Positions 12,801 to 21,700 of a stretch of DNA of 64,000 nt are shown here, piece after piece (position 1 is the first letter of the stretch; each line of letters opens with the position of its first letter). The position numbers and the translations under genes were made by a program. The DNA is taken from positions 73,582,496 to 73,646,495 of the forward strand of contig CM072513.1 of the NCBI GenBank assembly GCA_036898135.1, written 5' to 3'. The notes beneath the pieces are model-generated. The model was not told the DNA's origin. It worked only from the letters and a program-made list of their open reading frames with translations, and searched no databases. This stretch comes from Oncomelania hupensis (lineage: Eukaryota; Mollusca; Gastropoda; Littorinimorpha; Pomatiopsidae).

Positions 12801-15380
12801 CACCATCAACCACGTCTTGTTCTAAACGAGAAATAATATCATCAACGTCGTCTTTTGTGTCATCGCGTTCAAAACGGCAGTAGAATGAATTTAGTTCTTC
12901 TGACATTTTAATTCGGTTTTCAAAAGGAAGGTCACAGTTAGTTGACTTCAGCTTCGCTTGACCGGACAGAGTTTTCAACCCCTTCCATGCATCAGCCAGG
13001 TTACCACGCTCGAACTGTGATTCTACCTTTTCCTTATATTGCCGTTTAGCATCCTGAATTTCCTTTCTTAGTTTTGCTTGAACACGCCTGCGTTCAGCTT
13101 TATCATCAGTTTGAAATGCAATTTTCTTTTCGTTTAGCGTGGCTTTGAGTGACTTTGAGACCCAAGGTTTGTTATTTGGAAATATTTTTATAGTTTTGGT
13201 AGGGATGACAGTATCCTCGCAGAATTTAATATAGTCAGAAATAACATCAGCAGCTTCATTTACACCATCACTAGATTCCAAAAACATTATCCAGTCAGTA
13301 CAGTCAAAACATCCTTGTAACTGTTCAATGCTTTCAGAAGACCAAACTTTTACTGTTTTCTTTACAATGGGTTGTGATCTGATTTTAGGCAGGTAAGATG
13401 GAATGAGATGGACACAATCGTGATCAGATTTACCAACAGATGGAAGTACAAAGGATTTATAGGCATCAGGAATGTTGCCATATAGACGATCAATGGTATT
13501 GTTTTGACGAGTGGGGATAGATACATACTGATGAAATGAGGGTAAACAAGTGCACAAGTCACAGCTATTGAAATCTCCTGCAATAAAGTTAGGTGCATCA
13601 GGGGAGATCATTTGTAGCTCATGGACGACATCGGCGATTAGGGTCGCGGCACGTGCGGGGTTAGCATGGGGAGGTGTGTAGATAACCGTGACGAAGATTT
13701 GACCGAACTCACGCGGCAGGTAGCGAGGACGCAGTGACACTGCTAGAAGGTCAAGGTCGCATGTGTTCAACTGTTTTCGCACCGTTACATTTGCACTGTT
13801 ACACCAGCGTTGATTGACATACAGGCATACGCCACCCCCCGACTGTTTGCCACTGATCTCAAAATCTCTGTCAGATCTAAACGGTGCACCAAAACCATCA
13901 ATCGCTACGCTTTCATCGTCAATCTTATTACAAAACCAGGTTTCAGATATACACAACAGACACGCATCCCTAAATTCAGACATGTAACTAGTATAGGCCT
14001 GTAGTTCTTCAAAATTCAAATTGTTAGATTGAGGCCTAATGGAGCGGGCGTTGGTCACGATCATAGAGGGTAGTGGTGGACAGTGTTTATTTCTTCTAAG
14101 TCTTCGTTTCACTCCTCCTCGCCTTCCTTTTTTGCTCTTCTTTCTTCGCTTCTTTCGTTCATTGTCGATAGTGTCTTTGATTTCGTCTGGAAAGTCGCAG
14201 AATCGGTAGGGTACATCATCAGAAATTGAACGAAAGCTCAACAGTACCTCTCTACTGTAGAGTAAAGTTCTAGGTTGGGTGCCGGTGCCTGTACCTCGAC
14301 CGCTAGCGTCGCCATGTTGTTCTACTGCTCTCACCAAACCGGCAAACTTCGACAGGGTTGATACAGCCACCATTACCACAAACAGCCTCAAAACATGCAC
14401 AGTCACCATTTTGAAGCTTTTATAAACAACATCCACTCGAGCAACAACGACGATGGGCGAGGTAGACACATAAAAAGACGTAAACAAACACCGAGACAGA
14501 CACCACAGCAACGCCCCGTAGTGAAGCGCCACCTACAACTCAGCTCACTTCCAATTCTGGTTGCACTGCATTCAAAATGCTTTTCACCACTCCCAAGTCA
14601 TGTTGATCTTCTGCCCTTCTTTCCTTACTTTTACTTTCACTCACATTGAACAACACTATATTATTCATCCTCTCATCTCTTTCTTTCCTACTGTCAAGAA
14701 CCTCTGACACTTGTACTCTCACTTTCTCCTCAATAGTCATGGACTTACAGCTCTCTTTCTTCAGCATCTCAAGTATCAGGGCATTTTGTTGCTGAAGAGT
14801 TATAGTACAACTTGAGTAAGTATGTCTAGTTTGGCAAGTTGTTCTGCCACTTTATCTGTAGGATCCTTTACTTTTTCAACTTACAGGACAATACCACTTG
14901 ATGGCATCCACCGAGGAAGATGCCAAAAAGTCCAAAGCTGATGGTGACAGTCCACAACAATTTCCATGCACCCATGCACAACATCTATCACACTGAATAC
15001 CCTCTTCTGTCACCATTTTCTTGCAAACTGGCTTGGTGGGTCACTATCAAGGAATTTGGTTGGAGATTGCTTTGTTCGGCTTTTACTTTTCTTCTTGTCC
15101 GCATTTTGCCACTCGGCCTTTCCCTTCCCTCCTGAGGTCTAGTCTGTGTCGCATACATTCCATCATAACGGACTTTAAAGATCCTGACGCTCATGTCCTA
15201 GACGGGTGAGTGCCGGTGGCACACCCAGCATGCACCTAGGTCCTTCTCCCCACATGCCCAGGATTGTGCTCAGTTGTCTGGAGCGTTATTACGATGCGCC
15301 CAAAGGCTGCAAGTATCGGCCTGTATCGGCCAGCGCCTTGAATCGCCAAGTGCGGTGAAATATGTGCGCAATACAAATCC

Positions 15381-15414
<34 letters not shown>

Positions 15415-15641
15415 TAATAAAGACGAAGAGTTTGAACAATGCTGTTAGAGATCATCAGTGATATATTATTAAAATTGAAAACAAATATTACAACAACCTT
15501 AGCAGATTTTAATCTGAATTACAATTCTCCTTCTTGTGCTGTTTATAAATGTACTAACTTGAATAATATACGTTCGCTCTAGACTTGATAAAAACGATAC
15601 AAACCGGTAGCATTTTGGTCTTTCCCGTCTGTGTCCGCCAT
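3832..15641 (-). CDS. EFCAB2: Dynein regulatory complex subunit 8 (EF-hand protein EFCAB2), complete
   Basis: Coding exons, in - strand order, are 15641-15605, 6713-6629, 6378-6306, 5762-5683, 5379-5270 and 3947-3832. The 501 nt join is in frame and gives 166 residues plus TAA. Exon 1 encodes MADTDGKDQNAT and uses a GTTTGT donor. Exon 2 continues with IADIQKKITDAFDIFDHE, a close match to EFCAB2. EF-hand-like loops lie at residues 31-42 (D/E/N/T/D/E at positions 1,3,5,7,9,12) and within exon 5 (DVEGKGYLLQEE). GTIIRSLGCCPSEAELHDM is an EFCAB2 signature. The protein belongs to the nexin-dynein regulatory complex of motile cilia. Intron 1 is 8.9 kb because of nested LINE insertions; the remaining gene spans under 3 kb. 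Exon 1 is short, so it is the least certain exon, but its phase, its MAD start and its position 143 bp from the divergent HNRNPUL1 start support it. Confidence 0.9.
4060..4490. repeat. Possible dispersed repeat in DRC8 intron 5
   Basis: The segment with 'aaaagggaaataatcc', 'agggccataactacagc' and 'gggataactgcaccaaagt' resembles 30770-30920 in a different gene. This suggests a dispersed, diverged repeat. No termini were defined. Confidence 0.35.
4917..5206 (+). repeat. SINE with 5S rRNA-like head
   Basis: Positions 4948-5000 resemble the 3' half of 5S rRNA: an A-box-like 'aagttaagcactgtcc' and a C-box-like 'ggttagcacttggatgagtgaccgc' region. A non-5S body follows ('gagtacctattctcttaag', 'ccctacggccacaaggctat') and the element ends in a CTTTAC-type tail near 5183-5206. 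This is the layout of a type-1 Pol III promoter-driven SINE. It lies in DRC8 intron 5. Confidence 0.7.
6868..7150 (+). mobile_element. LINE 3' end fragment
   Basis: It encodes a WNALPQEVVEATTVDAFASR relic, a typical C-terminus of RTE/CR1-like reverse-transcriptase ORFs. A non-coding 3' region ending 'aaagacaaagacaagacaag' follows. It lies in DRC8 intron 1. Confidence 0.7.
7151..7619. other. Intronic, no feature recognised
   Basis: Part of DRC8 intron 1 between a LINE relic and the 3' end of the large CR1-type LINE. No coding, RNA or repeat signal was recognised. Confidence 0.4.
7721..10264 (-). pseudogene. ORF2 of outer CR1-type LINE: endonuclease C-part and reverse transcriptase
   Basis: An 847-codon open stretch without its natural start. 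The N-terminal part holds APE-type endonuclease residues (TGDFNYPEIDWD, LGKSHHLVIEFSL). The middle and C-terminal parts hold reverse-transcriptase motifs: KSPGPDEINP, NYRLVSLTS, AVYLDLRKAFDTV, TSGVPQGSVLGP and the catalytic FADDTKAYAE, then the C-terminal LINE domain. The preceding endonuclease residues are at 10373-10627 in another frame, with stops between, so the full polyprotein is broken. When intact, such proteins nick target DNA and copy their RNA into it. The long open RT implies fairly recent decay. Confidence 0.85.
10373..10627 (-). pseudogene. N-terminal endonuclease piece of outer LINE ORF2
   Basis: It encodes LRCMYTNADSLINKLPEFEL and DVIAVTEV, the N-terminal motifs of APE-type LINE endonucleases. 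It is out of frame with 7721-10264. Confidence 0.75.
10643..11158 (-). pseudogene. ORF1 3' part of outer CR1-type LINE
   Basis: It contains an RRM-like segment (SKPRPIKVTFTEQEMRSSI, then KVGISADKTLTERKQEREVR) and a highly charged C-terminal stretch. The upstream half of this ORF1 lies at 14548-14767 beyond the nested LINE. Removing 11166-14540 plus one copy of the duplication restores a single frame across the junction. Confidence 0.75.
11166..14540 (-). mobile_element. Full-length nested LINE (Rex1/CR1-like)
   Basis: The element is flanked by the direct repeat CAGCTCA at 11159-11165 and 14541-14547. Its 3' end (low coordinates) carries a TTATC-type tail, seen on the + strand as gataagataagataagataag at 11166-11185. 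A single intact ORF and a CA-rich 3' region are present. It inserted into ORF1 of the outer LINE and is therefore younger. Confidence 0.9.
11419..14409 (-). CDS. Intact LINE polyprotein: endonuclease and reverse transcriptase
   Basis: From the first ATG (14409) the ORF encodes 996 residues. After a basic N-terminal segment (KKRRKKSKKGRRGG) come APE endonuclease motifs (VTNARSIRP, CISETWF, FIAGDFNSCDL, SVGKSDHDCV), then reverse-transcriptase motifs (LRKATGPDGIGG, DYRPVALTS, RILFIDFSSAFNTI, GAPQGTVLSPVLF) and the catalytic box KYSDDSALV. The C-terminus (LLPSGRRYQTPRVRT, SFIPKAVSLLNK) is typical of Rex1/CR1-group LINEs. The box has SDD after Tyr where ADD is usual; both aspartates remain. Such proteins carry out target-primed reverse transcription. 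No ORF1 was seen, and no frameshift. Confidence 0.88.
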   Translation of the reverse strand: MVTVHVLRLFVVMVAVSTLSKFAGLVRAVEQHGDASGRGTGTGTQPRTLLYSREVLLSFRSISDDVPYRFCDFPDEIKDTIDNERKKRRKKSKKGRRGGVKRRLRRNKHCPPLPSMIVTNARSIRPQSNNLNFEELQAYTSYMSEFRDACLLCISETWFCNKIDDESVAIDGFGAPFRSDRDFEISGKQSGGGVCLYVNQRWCNSANVTVRKQLNTCDLDLLAVSLRPRYLPREFGQIFVTVIYTPPHANPARAATLIADVVHELQMISPDAPNFIAGDFNSCDLCTCLPSFHQYVSIPTRQNNTIDRLYGNIPDAYKSFVLPSVGKSDHDCVHLIPSYLPKIRSQPIVKKTVKVWSSESIEQLQGCFDCTDWIMFLESSDGVNEAADVISDYIKFCEDTVIPTKTIKIFPNNKPWVSKSLKATLNEKKIAFQTDDKAERRRVQAKLRKEIQDAKRQYKEKVESQFERGNLADAWKGLKTLSGQAKLKSTNCDLPFENRIKMSEELNSFYCRFERDDTKDDVDDIISRLEQDVVDGDADFEIDGATVESMFKRLNLRKATGPDGIGGRTLKWCAAQLCLVFSQLFSWSVRDCVVPSVWKHSIICPVPKNSKPKELNDYRPVALTSIAMKCLERILLSRLLCHTQPFTDPLQFAYKPNRSTDDATLTLLHNAYDHLETSGSFVRILFIDFSSAFNTIQPHLMAQKLLSYTVPPRLVLWIVHFLVSRSQVVRFHSAVSSLKQTSTGAPQGTVLSPVLFTLYTNDCRGTDASPVIKYSDDSALVDLSNSNAVYFSAVDRFSSWCKQNYLDLNVKKTKELVIDFRKNNTLIPDLVIDGVTVERVTQYKYLGTIIDEKLNFTANTQAIHKKCQSRIYCLQKFRNLQVSSRILQTFYSSFIESVLTFSFICWYGSLCVKNKSILDRVVNVCGRVVGVKQESLQVLYERRVVRKAICFVLDSTHVLAHHFQLLPSGRRYQTPRVRTLRMKNSFIPKAVSLLNK
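14548..14998 (-). pseudogene. ORF1 5' part of outer CR1-type LINE with PHD-like finger
   Basis: The - strand encodes CDRCCAWVHGNCCGLS and KWYCP (about 14998-14883), the Cys/His/Trp spacing of a PHD-type finger found in CR1/L2 ORF1 proteins. A coiled-coil stretch with one frameshift follows (KVAEQLAKLDIL, then TLQQQNALILEMLKKE) and then RMNNIVLFNVSES. It is inactive. Confidence 0.65.
15195..15420 (+). repeat. Retroelement 3' end with AAT tail
   Basis: The 'gcgcaatacaaatccttaat' end followed by an AAT microsatellite (15383-15412) is a common molluscan LINE/SINE 3' terminus. The upstream part ('gtgccggtggcacacccag', 'cccaggattgtgctcag') shows no coding. Confidence 0.5.
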
Positions 15642-15784
15642 GTTGTTTATTGGCGTTGCTACATTCCTAGTCTCGTTCTCGCGAGATCAAGAATATATGA
15701 CGCACGCGCATCAAGACGCCGGCCATTTTATCACGACAGAGCACCGTCTATGATTTTTGGTGGTTTGTTTTTTCGTGCACAAAA
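15642..15784. promoter_or_regulatory. Bidirectional promoter of DRC8 (-) and HNRNPUL1 (+)
   Basis: The two start codons are 143 bp apart and divergent. Between them lie the palindrome TCTCGCGAGA (15677-15686), a motif known from TATA-less and bidirectional animal promoters, and GCCGGCCATTTT (15718-15729), which on the - strand reads AAAATGGCCGGC, YY1-like. A second YY1-like AACATGGCGGAC overlaps the DRC8 start (15634-15645). The segment is richer in CpG than its surroundings. The promoter role is inferred. Confidence 0.75.
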
Positions 15785-18700
15785 ATGAGTGACATCGACC
15801 CCGAGAAGCTAAAGGTTGCAGAACTGCGCGATGAACTTAAAGCTCGCGGTTTGGACTCCAAAGGTGTGAAAGCAGTGCTGGTTCAGAGGTTAAAGGAAGC
15901 TTTGGACTCTGAAGGTACGGTGATTTTGCAGGAAGAATAATTGGTGCTGTGGCAGGCTTTGTAAGAAAACTATTTTGCGCTGCTGCACACGCTGAATTAG
16001 TCTTAAATGTATTGCTGTTAAAGTCGTTAGTTTCAAATACATACGATTTTGCCAAGTGTGTTACCGTTTTCTTTGTGCGTGATGGAAATCGTTAGGGCAA
16101 GCTGACTGACACGCGTGCCCTAGTTGGAACCGGAAAATGCGGCGTAATTGTGGATCCCCGGTAGCTCTAGTGGTAAGGCTTGTGGGATTAGGTTAGTGGG
16201 GTTGTCGGCAGATGAGAATTTAACGATATACACGAGTTTTGCTTATGGTTTTTTTTTCGTTTAATTGATCAAATATTGCAATGAAAATGACACTTGTATA
16301 TATGTTATTGGCCCCAATAATAGCCTACTCCATTTTGATTCATTGGCAGGTGGCGAGATGATAAGTAAAGTCAAGGGATCTAGAAGTACGTACCTTCAAG
16401 ATAAACTTTTAAAGACCCTTTGGGGCAGCATTTTGTTCAATTTATATTTGTAATCTGTGTATTATTGTGCAATTATTTTTGTTTTCCTTGTTTTTGTTTG
16501 GCTTTCACTTTGAATCAGTACTTGCATAAAGAGTTTGTTTCTTACATCATTTTGAGTCATTAAAATGGATTTGCAGGTGGTGGCGGCGGTGGTGGTGGTG
16601 GTGAAACTGCTGAAGGAGAGGCTGCTGGTGAAGGTGGAGAAGAAGATGTGAGAAGTTTTATCTTATTAGGGGCAAACTCTTTTTAACATACTGCCTCTGC
16701 ACTGTTGCCATTTGCAGTATACATGTAATTTGACTGTGATGCTGGTATGTGCATGTAGAGCTGACTGATAGGTGACTTCATGCGATACCGTTGATTTATA
16801 ATTTTATTCATCTTTTTATTTATACTGTCGCAGCGAAATATTTAATAATAGTAATAATAATAATAGTGTTTTTTATGTAGTGTTGTTTTTTTTTAAAAAA
16901 TCAAAACAAACGGTTCAAAGATTGTGTTGGAGACCTGAAATTAACTCATTCTGTACTGGTGTGGGTGGCATCTCCTTTTCTTCCATTTTGGTAGATTTGT
17001 ACGAGTTACTAAATAAATATTTTAAAAACAAGAACTGTAGTAGAGATTTGAATGTTTAGGTCTATTAAAAAATTAGCATAGACTAACCAATATCCAAGTT
17101 TAATATAATTATCTTTGCTATTTACCGATTAAAAACAAAAAACAACCACCCCAAACCACCACCCCACCCCCCGACTTTTTAATTTGCACTTCAGATTTCC
17201 ACAGAAAAAATGTACAAATTATGTAAGGGAGGCAACATTTCAATTGTAGACCTTTTCATTGTTGTGGAAAATGGCTTGTACCTACAGCACTAAAATTGAG
17301 CATCCTCTTTATCATTTGCTTCTTCACCGCCTTGTCCACTAGTAACACTTTTAGCATCCCCTTTCGTGGTAGAAGCCCATTCTCTTTGAAACAATAGTAT
17401 TCAATATCAGACGAACGTTGCAAGTGTACTCTATAATGAAATTGTAAGAGGTTTTTCCACCTAGGTTTCATAGGTGTACACACTGCAACTCCCGAAAGTG
17501 GAGGTACGCGTATGTCAGTATGAAAGCTGGCACTATGCTATACCGTAGCACAGTATGGAAAGAGTTAAAGGACTGTCCTTTGTTTGTTGCAGTTTGAAGT
17601 AGTAGAGGCTGAGGATGACGAAGAAGAAGAAGGAGGGGAAGCTGAGGGTGCAGAAGAGGCAGGGGAGGAGGAAGAAGCCCCTGTAGAGGAAGAGGCTGCC
17701 CAAGAAGAAGAAGAAGCAGCGGCTGAAGAGGCGGCTCCAGGTGATGAAAGTGCGGAGGCTGCTACAGAGGAGAATGGAGCGGGGGAGGAGGCTGCAGCTG
17801 AAGGAGAGGAGGATGTTGAGATGCCCGACGAGCTTGGAGAAGAGTTCAAAACTATCGATGAAGCCACTGAAGGCGATGATCGTGGTAAGCACCAAAGGTT
17901 GGACTTCCTCTTTTGTGCGAAGCTCTTCTTTTTCTTGCTGTCATTTTGCTACATAATTTGACTTATGCCATTCTTCTTTTCTGATTTAAGTTGAAATTTG
18001 TATGATGTTAATGTGCAGAATAGTCTGCTAACGGGCTGTCTGTCTTCACAACATGCAGAGTATCATGTGAAATTTCAGTATGATTGGCACTCGCCATGAG
18101 TGAAACGAACAATTCAGTGCAGTTGCTGAGATTGCCGAGTTCAAAACAAAATGATTATTTGCTCAAATTTTTGCTTGTGGGAGATGGTGATGTTGAGAAA
18201 GAGCAGTTGCTCAAAGAAATGGAAAATGGTGCTTCAGAGTCTCCATTTGGATGTTCAAGCAATGGTATTGACTACAAAATTACCACCATTCTGGTTGGCA
18301 AACATCTGCATCTAGCCTTCTGTTGTCAAATCAGCGAGTCCTATGCTGAGCTGTATGCCATGAAGAGTGACATGGCATTCCTTGAAGTTAGTGCACTGTG
18401 TGATTTCAACATCACCGAGTCATTTGCAGAGCTGTCACTACTGGCTCTGAAAAGAAACTGCATGAACAGAGCCTGCGGACCTAATAAATTGCTCAGTCTG
18501 CAGGAGTTAGAATGCCGCACCATAGTTTCACAGACTACCATCTATGGCATTAACCATGTGCCCTTGCCACTTCTGCTCAAAGCACACCTAAAATCTTACG
18601 CTCTCATCAACAAGACCTGCGCTCGCATGCAGTTTCCTGCAATGGGACAAGCAAAAAAGGCCAAGTATCTCAACCCGCAAGACTCCCCAATGTCCTCTGT

Positions 18701-21700
18701 TGCAAAAGCTGTGTTGTCAGAAAAGCGTGTATGTGTGTTTTCATAGAATGTTGGGCCTCTCTACTCAAGTAGTGCAGATTACTGCGTATCAGAAGTGTGA
18801 TGTTTAGTTTTGAGAAGCTTTAGAATGTGACATGAATGGTTGCTGAAGATTTTGAGATGTAAATAGAGGTTGGGATGAGATATGTGGGAAGTTTAAAACA
18901 TTGAGTGTGTAATACTGCGGTATAGTATTCTAGGAAAGGAAATTATAAATGCTTGTTACTGCCAGAAGCATTATTGTTACTATGGCTATTCAACTACAAC
19001 TAAGCGGTTTATCTTTGCATATTTAAAAACAAAATGCAGGTGTGGAACATTTTTATTTATGTAGAAAATTAGTTTAGACTTGCATTTTCTCAGTCCGCCA
19101 TGGTGCCAGACTAGTTATTTAAAATATTATTCTAATGATCATAAATTGTTGGCACATGTTTTGATGGTCAGAGTAAAATCTCAGCTTGTGTGCATGAAAT
19201 CAGAATGTGTACTGAGGCTATATGATATGTCTGAAAGTAAAGAATGCTTTTGTGATTACTAATATTGCTTAGTATGAAAATGAAAATTTAGTAGTTTGCT
19301 GCATAATTTCTTCATTAGAGTATACATATAATGGTAATATATGCTCTGTGGGTTCGGGCACTGAATAGAATAGACCCAACGTTTCCTGGCGTGTCGTAAG
19401 AGATGACTAACAAGGTTAATATCAGCACAACATCACTGGGCGAAAGTCTTCTACACAAAAGTCACCGGCCAGGACTAAGGAACCTAGCGTTACTATGGTT
19501 TAACGACACGTGCTCTGGGCCAAGGCAAGCCACATTGTACTGGTGGATTTCGGCTGTGGCCAACAGCCTGGAGCGGATTGGGCCCCACCACAAGTATATC
19601 AACTAACAAGTTAGTATCTCGTATTGCCCCCAGTCGACGTGAGGTGGTCACGTTGCCCTTGGTTTTAGCCACAAGCTGAGACGGGGGTATCCCAAACCTA
19701 AAAATAGAATAGAGAATTCTGGGAAATCTGATAACTAGCTACGGTTGCAGTCGTGGTCGCCATTTCTCGCGAAGATGTGCTGGCTGAAATTAAACGAAAG
19801 TTGGGAGAGGAACTGCATATTTCTTATAGTGAACAAAGGCTTTGCTCAATTATCGAAGGAGAACACGATGTATTTATAGAAACATGTATGTGAGCTCAGT
19901 GCAGGCGATCGTGAGTCTCAGTGAACGATTGATCGCCATTGTCATCGATTCAGCTGCTCAGATCGCTTCGATGTGATGGTTCATTTATCGCTTGAATCAC
20001 ACTGTATAATGCACATGCAAGTTCTGTCAAAGATATGATGATTTGAGCATATGTTCGATTCCGTACCGATTGGAAGGTGGGGTGGAAAAATTCAATCATG
20101 GTGATGATCAATCCTATTTTGCAATGGTGGTTAGGCCTACTTTATTGTGTATGGTCACGGGTACTTACCTTTTGTAGTTTGTGTGCTTTTTGTTCTGTTG
20201 GCCTTGAGTGTTTGCGCCGCCATGGCTTGTTGTACTTTGTTGTGGTCTTGCTCTCTTTTGATTTTTGAAAGCAAATTCAAATTGCATTGTTATCCAGCAG
20301 CATGCGAGGTCAAATTAGACGAATTCAGATCTAACCAATCTTCCTGTGACGCCATTTTGCGTGTGTCTTGTGTGCCATGCACCAGTCGCGAAGAGTCCTG
20401 CCGACGTAATTTCAGAAAAGGATTTCCCTACCCATAATTCCCCTGGGTTTTGAAGTTTCTAAAAAATTATTTTAGGCCGACGACGCTCTATGGAGCACAA
20501 AGCATGTAAGGGGAAGCAACCGGTTGTACGCGCACGTCGACAGAGACATAGAAGGGAGATACTAACTTGTTAGTTGATATACTTGTGGCCACACCAGGCC
20601 TTTTTTTTACCAAAACACACCGTTTGATGAAAGGAACCACTCGCTCCATACCGGATCGGTCGTTGCCTGGGTCACCAAGGACCTTGCCTTCTGTTGGCCA
20701 CCGGGACGAAGGTGATAAGTGTGTTCCTGATGGACAACTTAGCAAGATCCGCATGAGAGACAACATCGTCACAGGAACTTGGAATTTCAGGACTCTTACT
20801 GCGGAGGGAAAATTAGAACTGACCCACTATCGATGGAACATTTTAGGTATTAGTGAGTTGCGCTGGAAAGGCCTTGGTGAAACAACGACCGACAAAGGCC
20901 ACAAGCTTTATTTCAGCGGGAGAGATGACAAAAACGGTGTTGGATTCTTGGTTCACGAAAGACCTTCTAGCCACTGTTATGAGTTGCCACCGTCTCCAGT
21001 AGACTCATTACCATCTGTCTGAGAGCAGCCCCTTTCAACATCACCATCATCCAGGCCTATGCCCCAACATCAGATTGCAGGGTTGCCAACCACTACGGAA
21101 TTTCAGTAGTTTACTCCGGAAATGAATACGCGGCTACGGAGCTACGCAAATCAAAAATTTACTACGGAAAGTCAAATTTCGACGATAGTATTACAGTTTT
21201 AACGAGTTTTATTGAGCACCTGTGCCTCCCGTAGCACCTCAAGGTCACGGTCATTCGGTTTACGTGCACGGTGTAATAGATCACGCTCCCAGTGCATGTT
21301 AGGAAAGTGGTTTTGCAAACGGTCAATCGGTGCACAAAACCTCGACATTTCTGTGACACTTTCTTTTCCGGGTCACGTTCTACAGCGCAGAAGAAAAGTT
21401 TGTGTGCGGCGTATTTTGAATCCATGATGCCAAAAAGAAAGAAAACTAGCGATGAAAGCCCAGAAAAAAAGAAGAGGACAGCAAATCAAGAGTACAGGAA
21501 AGAGTATTCTGAAAAATTTCCGTGCATCACTGCGTCATCGAGATCAAAACACAGCGTGTATTGTACAGCGTGCTTGGCAGATTTTAGCATTCAACATGGC
21601 GGCTTCCACGATGTGACGCGACACGTGAATGGCAATCGTCACAAAAGTCGTGGCCCTGATCCAGAAAAGTTTGTCCCTGTTCGGTCGGTAGCCACCTTCT

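Larger units (their letters stand above)
7620..15150 (-). mobile_element. CR1-type LINE (outer element), split by a nested LINE
   Basis: In - strand order: a PHD-type zinc-finger relic (about 14998-14883, CDRC, WVHGNC and KWYCP motifs), coiled-coil/RRM-like ORF1 pieces (14880-14548 and 11158-10643), an endonuclease start (10627-10373), the rest of the endonuclease plus reverse transcriptase (10264-7721), and a 3' end with a GCTAT-type tail at 7621-7636. ORF1 is interrupted at 11166-14540 by another LINE flanked by a 7 bp duplication. Frameshifts in ORF1 and in the endonuclease make it inactive. The 5' limit is uncertain (15140-15195). Confidence 0.85.

Noticed and set aside
14904..14975. + strand ATG frame MASTEEDAKKSKADG, preceded by an acceptor-like 'ttacag'
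   Set aside because: The opposite strand encodes the PHD-like finger of the LINE ORF1, which explains the sequence; the + frame stops quickly.
16141..16190. A-box-like 'gtagctctagtggtaagg', possible tRNA
   Set aside because: No B box or foldable acceptor stem follows.
17565..17895. - strand Ser/Ala-rich and Phe-rich frames
   Set aside because: Antisense of the acidic HNRNPUL1 exon 3.
19740..19910. Possible helicase-like coding piece ([15 protein letters not shown]...)
   Set aside because: Very short, inside a non-autonomous TIR element, with no helicase motif visible.
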